NCBI RefSeq assembly: GCF_018596315.1
Contig: NZ_JAHEAG010000021.1
Coordinates: 1 to 64,000, forward strand
Length of the DNA stretch: 64,000 bases
Reading direction: 5' to 3'
Source of the DNA: Bradyrhizobium sp. SRL28
Lineage (GTDB): Bacteria; Pseudomonadota; Alphaproteobacteria; Rhizobiales; Xanthobacteraceae
This document shows positions 59,259 to 64,000 of the stretch, one piece after another. Below the pieces are notes generated by a model, which saw only the letters and a list, made by a program, of their open reading frames with translations, made no database searches and had not been told where the DNA came from. A program made the translations under genes and the position numbers. Within the stretch, counting starts at the first letter, position 1; the number at the start of each line of letters is the position of its first letter.

Positions 59259-61367
59259 TCACCAGTACAATGGCGCGATGCCTTCGACCGGAAAACCTGC
59301 GCCGCGCAAGCTGCGGCGCAGGGTTTCCCACCGCGCCTTGATGTTGATGGGGTGCGCTTGCAGGAGCCAGCGTGTGATGGCCACGTCGGTCGGTGCGTCT
59401 GACCCAACCCAAAACGAGCGAATGCCGTTCAGAAATCGCTGCGCTTCCTCGCGCGCCAACTCGGGCTGTCCCAGTTCGAACAGCGCGGCCGCACGCCATG
59501 CGGGCAGCGTCTGAATGACACTGGAGGCGCGGTCGCAGGCTTCTATGGCGCCCGCATAATCGCCGCACAGGTAGTGAATGATGCAGTGATAGCCCCATTC
59601 GAGGCGTGAGGGCGCCAGCGAAAGGGCAAGCGATTGGCTGGCGCGTAGCTGAGCTTGTTCGATCGAGCCGCAGAAAGCGCAATAGTGAGCGCTGGACAGC
59701 AGCGTCCACGGATCGTTGTCGTTCAGCTCGCAAGCGAGGTCCATGTGCGGCGCCGCCTCGGCCTCGCGCAACGCAAACGCATAGGACCAGCCACAACAGA
59801 GATGCGCCCTGGAATCGACCGGATCGAGTTCAACGGCGATTTTCGCCAGCTCAAGGGTCGCCTTTGCCTTGTCGAGATTGCGAAGGACCCCGGGATGCAC
59901 GAGATGCTCGATGTTGTTCATCTGCACAAGGCTGCTGTAGAACGGCGAGAAAGCAGGACTTTCCCGGATCGAGTCGCGAAAGATCACGACCGCCCGCTGC
60001 CAGCTTTCCTTGTCGAACTTCGCGATGAGATTCTGGCCGCGCAGCCAGCGGTCGTGAAGATCGAGCGAAACGTCGGGCTCGCCTGCCAGCCGCATCAGCC
60101 GCTCGGTCGACAACTGCACGTTCAAGGAAGTCGCGATGCGGCGGATGATGCGCTGCTGGGTTTCAAACCAGTTGCCGAGGCCGAGCCGGAAGCTTTCGCT
60201 CCAGACATAGATCCCCATGGTATCGTCCCGCAACACCATCACGATGTTAATTTCGGCGCCCGCCTGGTAGGCAGTGGTTTCGATGCAGTATTGCGGCGCC
60301 GTGCCCGAGGCGGGAAGCACGACGGCCGCGGGCGGACGATCAACCACGCTCCATTCGCGGAAGCGCACGAGACAGGCGGCGAGATGCTGGGAGAACCCCT
60401 GCACCAGATGGCTGTGGTCCTCGTCGACGCCATGCATCGCAAAGGGCAGCAGCACCAGGCGCGTCCTGGCAGGCGCATTGGCCGGTGGCGACATCGTCAC
60501 CGCCGGCTGGAGAGCTGAGCCCCTGATCATCCTGACGGCGAATTCGTCATTCGCTGCCGACGCGGCCCGATCGGTCGGCGCGCGTTCCAGAATGCCGAGC
60601 TTGATGTTCGCGACGAGTTCTTCGGTGGCCGACGACGGCTCCATCGCGTAGTCGCGGTCCAAGAGATCCCACAGCGCCTTGTAAATGCGAAGCGCACCGG
60701 CGACATCGCCCTCTTCCGCATGCGCCCGCATCAGATAGCGACAGGCATATTCATGGGTCGGGTCGAGATTGACGATCGCGGCCGCAATCCTTTTTTTGGA
60801 GTCGGCGAGAACGCTTGGGGAGGTCAGACCTTCGTCGAGATTTCGCATCAGCCGTTCATGGATGGTCTGCCGCTTGGCCAGTACCCAGACCCGGAACGAC
60901 GGATCGAGATCGTCCATCCCTTCGAGAAGCCGGCCGTCGAGCTGCGGAGTATCGAGCAGCAGCGGGTGAACGCGCCCACCTTCGGCGAGCTGAATCACGC
61001 TTTCAATGTCGACTTCAATTCGTCCGACGTCGATGCCGATCATCAGCCGCTCCGCGACGAAGCCGTCATATCCGGCCTCCTCCAGCATCGACCGCAGCTC
61101 GCGAACGACCTGGCGCAGCGAGGCGCGCGCCTTTTCTTCGTCCGAACGACTCCAGAGCAGGCCGACCAGCCGCTCGCGGCTCTCCTGCTTCAACTCCGAC
61201 AGCGCGAGGTAACTAAGGACCGCGCCGGCCTTGCGGGTTCGCAGTTCGATCGGCCGGCCGTTGAACCGCACGCCGAGCCGTCCGACCAGCGAGACCGAAA
61301 GACGCGGAGCGCTTTCGGGCGCCGCCGTGGCCTTGTCTGCTGTCATGGCGTTTGTGCTGGCCGGCAT
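59259..61367 (-). CDS. BTAD-type transcriptional activator with TolB-like and TPR regions
   Basis: 702 residues. An N-terminal winged helix (about 24-100, VSLVGRLGVRFNGRPIEL, ASLRQVVRELRSML) joins a BTAD helical domain (about 115-260), the SARP-type layout. Then comes a TolB-N-like segment (TRLVLLPFAMHGVDEDHSHLVQGFSQHLA), followed by TPR-like repeats to the C-terminus (AVELDPVDSRAHLCCGWSYA, SLALSLAPSRLEWGYHCI). SARP proteins activate secondary-metabolism clusters in actinomycetes; this proteobacterial version lies 38 bases downstream of the YcaO gene on the same strand, so it likely controls this locus. Convergent with the small-protein gene (18-base gap). Confidence 0.85.
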   Translation of the reverse strand: MPASTNAMTADKATAAPESAPRLSVSLVGRLGVRFNGRPIELRTRKAGAVLSYLALSELKQESRERLVGLLWSRSDEEKARASLRQVVRELRSMLEEAGYDGFVAERLMIGIDVGRIEVDIESVIQLAEGGRVHPLLLDTPQLDGRLLEGMDDLDPSFRVWVLAKRQTIHERLMRNLDEGLTSPSVLADSKKRIAAAIVNLDPTHEYACRYLMRAHAEEGDVAGALRIYKALWDLLDRDYAMEPSSATEELVANIKLGILERAPTDRAASAANDEFAVRMIRGSALQPAVTMSPPANAPARTRLVLLPFAMHGVDEDHSHLVQGFSQHLAACLVRFREWSVVDRPPAAVVLPASGTAPQYCIETTAYQAGAEINIVMVLRDDTMGIYVWSESFRLGLGNWFETQQRIIRRIATSLNVQLSTERLMRLAGEPDVSLDLHDRWLRGQNLIAKFDKESWQRAVVIFRDSIRESPAFSPFYSSLVQMNNIEHLVHPGVLRNLDKAKATLELAKIAVELDPVDSRAHLCCGWSYAFALREAEAAPHMDLACELNDNDPWTLLSSAHYCAFCGSIEQAQLRASQSLALSLAPSRLEWGYHCIIHYLCGDYAGAIEACDRASSVIQTLPAWRAAALFELGQPELAREEAQRFLNGIRSFWVGSDAPTDVAITRWLLQAHPINIKARWETLRRSLRGAGFPVEGIAPLYW

Positions 61368-61405
61368 GCAGGGTTTCCGGAACCGGTTGGTTAATTCCAG
61401 CCAGT

Positions 61406-62767
61406 CTATATCAAAGAGACACCCCCGGTATAGGTTGCGCCGCCTCCGGTTCGCGCAATCGTATCCTGCAGCCTGGCCGTGACGATTTCGGATGGCTCGA
61501 GTTGCAGGCCCGGGGCAATCACGCGGACCACCGGAACAGCGAAGCGGTGGCGCGTGAGATCAAGGCAGAATGTCTCGATTCCCAGTTTCTCCAAACGCTG
61601 TACGATCAATCCAAATATGACGCGCGCTTCAGTTGCGCGAAGCGGAAGATGGTCCGCGTACTCCACGACTGGCTGCAACAGTCTGCACTGAAGGGCATTA
61701 ATCGCCGCGCGCTGCAGATGGGTGCGATCCTGGGCGTTGAGCGCGTCATCGCCCCGCTCGCTGCGTTTGGCTATAACGACGGCGTCGGCCAGTTCGAACT
61801 GACACATTTCCAGAATTGCCGAGCGGGCCGCGGCCTCGAGCGCCGGCCGCGCGGCGAGGCCGCAGACAAAGCCGGAACCATCGGCCCGGCAGGAGACGGC
61901 CGCGACGCAGGGCACGCCGATATCCGTCGTGATATCGAGCAGCCATGTCCGGCGCTGCATCGATGCGCCATGCCGGAGCTGCCGCAACAAACCTTCCGCC
62001 ACGATGCCGGCTTCATGCTGCGGCGCAATCGATCGGGCCAGTTGACCGCCCCGCCACCACAGGCTGGCCGCATCGCGCTCGATCAATTCCAGCAGGCCAT
62101 GCAGTGCTGCGGCGTCCCGTGACGGACCGGCGGCCGATCCGATGCTCAAGGGGAATGGCGGCGCGAAGTCGCGCTGCGCCGGCGGACGCCGCAGGCAGAT
62201 GTCCGCCGGAAGCCATACCTCGCCTCCGTCGGTCAGCCTCGTTGTGCGACACCAGGAAAGCACTCGCTCCGGTTGCATGCGGCGCTCGGACAGAATGCCG
62301 ACCAGCTCCAGCGCCTTCGGACCAAGTTTTCCGGCCCAGTCGTCGACGCCGCGTTTGAGCAACACGTCGCTGCCGGTCTGCAATTGAGAGAGATACTCGA
62401 TTCCCTCGCCGATGCAGCCCTGAAATGCATCCTGCAACGTCAGACCGACGCCGGAAACGCCGACCATCGGGCTTCCGTCATGCAAGGGATCGGCAAGCGC
62501 CGGATCGAATTGCGCGCCAAAGCTGAACAGGCCGGGCGCATCGGGCGCGGCCAGTTCGAACACGCGCGCAAATCGGGAAGCAGCGATAAGCAAGTGAGCG
62601 CGATTCGCGGTCTCCGAATCAATCCGGTTGCTGGATTCTGAGCCATATTCCAGCGCATGCAAAATAAGTTTGGCATCGTGATCGCCGGCAGCGTCCACTT
62701 CGTTGCCAAGAAGCAACGATGCCGCGCGTGCAAACAATTCCTGCATCGAATTTTGGGTACCGCTCAC
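61406..62767 (-). CDS. YcaO-domain protein (ATP-dependent peptide-backbone modifying enzyme)
   Basis: 453 residues from a GTG at 62767, with GAGG upstream. YcaO marks in order: GVGLTLQDAFQGCIGEGIEYLS (104-127, the first ATP-binding motif, with Tyr instead of the usual Arg in ExxER); ALHGLLELIERDAASLWW (221-238, second ExxER); LDITTDIGVPCV (277-288); EMCQ (320-323); and VPVVRVIAPGL (411-421). YcaO enzymes phosphorylate a backbone amide to make azolines, thioamides or amidines. It lacks the C-terminal PxPxP of azoline-forming members and any fused E1-like part, and no partner of that kind or TfuA is nearby. It is the first gene of a YcaO-BTAD operon. Confidence 0.88.
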   Translation of the reverse strand: MSGTQNSMQELFARAASLLLGNEVDAAGDHDAKLILHALEYGSESSNRIDSETANRAHLLIAASRFARVFELAAPDAPGLFSFGAQFDPALADPLHDGSPMVGVSGVGLTLQDAFQGCIGEGIEYLSQLQTGSDVLLKRGVDDWAGKLGPKALELVGILSERRMQPERVLSWCRTTRLTDGGEVWLPADICLRRPPAQRDFAPPFPLSIGSAAGPSRDAAALHGLLELIERDAASLWWRGGQLARSIAPQHEAGIVAEGLLRQLRHGASMQRRTWLLDITTDIGVPCVAAVSCRADGSGFVCGLAARPALEAAARSAILEMCQFELADAVVIAKRSERGDDALNAQDRTHLQRAAINALQCRLLQPVVEYADHLPLRATEARVIFGLIVQRLEKLGIETFCLDLTRHRFAVPVVRVIAPGLQLEPSEIVTARLQDTIARTGGGATYTGGVSLI

Positions 62768-62835
62768 GGTGACCTCACGACTTGACGGGCAGACTGGGGA
62801 CGAGAGGCCAGCCCGCCCTCGCCCTGGAGGAACTT
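62768..62835. promoter_or_regulatory. Divergent promoter region of the YcaO locus
   Basis: Only 68 bases separate the divergent YcaO and unknown-protein starts, so both promoters must lie here. The two genes are therefore probably co-regulated. No clear operator is visible. Confidence 0.5.
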
Positions 62836-63390
62836 ATGCTCGCGAAAGCCTTAGTCATAGCCATGGCAGCAGATATTGCCCGTTCAGACTATGCCAAGCC
62901 GACCTTGATTCGTAGCCGTAGCCGCGAGTGGCTGATCGCCTGTCGTTGGGGACCAGAGGGCGAATATCTTTCGATCGCGACGGCCGGCCCGATCACGGAG
63001 CCGCTCGCAGTGGTTGCACCGCAGGTAATCGCGCCGATTCACAGCCTGGTCGGCGTGCTGGTTTCCGAGCAGGAATCGCAATCCACCAGCACGTTCCTGT
63101 TGGTGCGCCAGTTGCCTGCTGCGATCGAGCTTGCCGGTACATTTTTTCCTGCCGATGGCTATGTGCTGCTGCAGGACCACGGCGATATCCATCTCGTCTG
63201 CAAGGCGCGCTACTCGCACAGCTGCGGCTGGCTCAACGGCAAGGAGATCCGCAAGGACATTCCCGATCCGGCACCTTATTCGGCCGAGGCCATGTCCTGG
63301 CATATCGAAGCGACGCGCCGTGACTGGATCGGCGAATTCATTCCTGGCGTGAGGCCGCCGGAGCGGCTTGCGATTCGCGCGACCGGCTGA
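62836..63390 (+). CDS. Hypothetical protein, divergent from YcaO
   Basis: 184 residues from the ATG at 62836, which has CTGGAGGAA upstream; an in-frame start at 62782 is less likely. Soluble, mixed alpha/beta pattern with no signal peptide or recognised domain. Notable pieces are REWLIACRWGPEGEYLSIATAGP, FLLVRQLPAAIELAG and CKARYSHSCGWLNG with two cysteines. It is not TfuA, an E1-like or an Ocin-ThiF partner as far as I can tell. Close divergence from the YcaO gene suggests a linked job, such as a partner or a second substrate. Confidence 0.6.
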   Translation: MLAKALVIAMAADIARSDYAKPTLIRSRSREWLIACRWGPEGEYLSIATAGPITEPLAVVAPQVIAPIHSLVGVLVSEQESQSTSTFLLVRQLPAAIELAGTFFPADGYVLLQDHGDIHLVCKARYSHSCGWLNGKEIRKDIPDPAPYSAEAMSWHIEATRRDWIGEFIPGVRPPERLAIRATG

Positions 63391-63447
63391 CGCCTTTAAC
63401 CGGGTTGCGGGGCGGCACAACATTGCCGCTCGTCTTCCTGCGGAAGA

Positions 63448-63897
63448 CTAACTTCGCGAGGGCAACTTCCGCCGCTCACCACGATCGACAGTATTGAACA
63501 GCGCGACTGTGGCCTTCGCTCCGGGAGTTCGACTGGCGATGCTTTCAACCAGCTTCGCGATGCAAAGCCGCACACGCGGACTGGTCGTTCGCGCATAGGC
63601 CTTGAGAACGCGCAACGCCCCCGGCTCGGCAAGCAAGCGAACCGGCGAATTGAAGCCGGCAGATCCGGCCCCAGGAGATTCGAACAGCTCGCCGACCGAA
63701 ACACCCAGCACGGAAGCGATTTGCGACAGCCGGCTGGCGCCAACCCGGTTGGCGCCCCGCTCGTATTTCTGCACCTGTTGAAAGGTAACGCCGATCCGTT
63801 CCGCCAGCATGGTCTGGCTCATGCCGCGGTTGACCCGCAACACGCGAATCCTGGCACCCACCATCGCATCGAGCGGGCCAGATTTCCTCGTCGCCAT
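63448..63897 (-). CDS. XRE-family helix-turn-helix regulator
   Basis: 149 residues. The helix-turn-helix is at about 14-70 (IRVLRVNRGMSQTMLAERIGVTFQQVQKYE, cut here to its two halves: MSQTMLAERIGV and TFQQVQKYERGANR). A C-terminal helical extension (LRVLKAYARTTSPRVRLCIAKLV) may bind an effector. This size and arrangement are common in rhizobia. It is convergent with the unknown protein next to YcaO; a link to that locus is possible but unproven. Divergent neighbours lie outside the window. Confidence 0.87.
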   Translation of the reverse strand: MATRKSGPLDAMVGARIRVLRVNRGMSQTMLAERIGVTFQQVQKYERGANRVGASRLSQIASVLGVSVGELFESPGAGSAGFNSPVRLLAEPGALRVLKAYARTTSPRVRLCIAKLVESIASRTPGAKATVALFNTVDRGERRKLPSRS

Positions 63898-64000
63898 GGG
63901 CAGGCTCCCAACTGTTCAAGCTGGAACCCTAGCACAACCTCAGGATCTGCGGGCGCTAATTTGCGATCACAGGAAGCAATTTTACGCGCTGCTCGACATC

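Noticed and set aside
62836..63390. Protein next to YcaO as TfuA
   Set aside because: I could not see the TfuA signature residues or its typical N-terminal pattern in the 184-residue sequence.

Overview
This is a 64-kb stretch of GC-rich alphaproteobacterial chromosome, most like Bradyrhizobium or a close Nitrobacteraceae relative. The evidence is indirect but consistent: a minimal PutA of about 1000 residues with a divergent Lrp-type regulator, several CaiB/BaiF and acyl-CoA dehydrogenase operons, a small DUF6894-like protein, a CyaC-type redox cyclase, and many dispersed intergenic palindromes of the kind that litter Bradyrhizobium genomes. I saw no rRNA, tRNA, CRISPR array, insertion-sequence transposase, phage gene or replication origin.

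Region by region. 0-2.5 kb: small envelope or hypothetical proteins and an SGNH hydrolase. 2.6-6.8 kb: a LysR regulator divergent from an operon of acyl-CoA dehydrogenase, CaiB-type CoA-transferase and MaoC-type hydratase, which recalls the itaconate/C5-dicarboxylate gene set but has no lyase gene. 7-14 kb: Baeyer-Villiger monooxygenase, DapA-family aldolase, RHH regulator, amidase with a histone-like tail, and benzoylformate decarboxylase. 14-19.5 kb: small proteins, SDR, hemolysin-III/PAQR protein and the YcjX-YcjF pair. 19.8-23.1 kb: a giant SAM-cyclase-ATPase-TPR protein of lower GC. 23-31 kb: NYN nuclease, a repeat/structured-RNA region, GT39 glycosyltransferase, CyaC-like cyclase, His-rich secreted protein, cold-shock protein, transglutaminase-like protein and Lrp. 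31-36 kb: PutA, a second CaiB enzyme and a GST. 36-42 kb: heme-c protein, membrane coiled-coil protein, a coupled cNMP-binding/metallo-beta-lactamase pair, a second GST and two small genes. 42-47.8 kb: winged-helix/ATPase/TPR regulator and a LemA-TPM operon. 47.9-54.9 kb: enoyl-CoA hydratase plus two acyl-CoA dehydrogenases, a lone form-II CoxL and a DegS-like protease. 55-56.9 kb: DapA-like aldolase and a decayed M1 aminopeptidase. 56.9-63.9 kb: animal-type heme peroxidase, a 137-aa small protein, a BTAD/TPR regulator, a YcaO enzyme, an unknown protein and an XRE regulator.

Two themes link the genes. One is catabolism of carboxylic acids, amides, aromatics and proline through CoA chemistry. 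The other is signalling: two class III cyclases, a free-standing cNMP-binding protein coupled to a hydrolase, and three very large regulators with TPR-rich C-termini. The most promising undescribed system is the YcaO / BTAD regulator / heme peroxidase / small-protein locus at 56.9-63.4 kb. It looks like a peptide- or protein-modification cassette that does not match the classical azole/azoline, TfuA-thioamide or McrA layouts.
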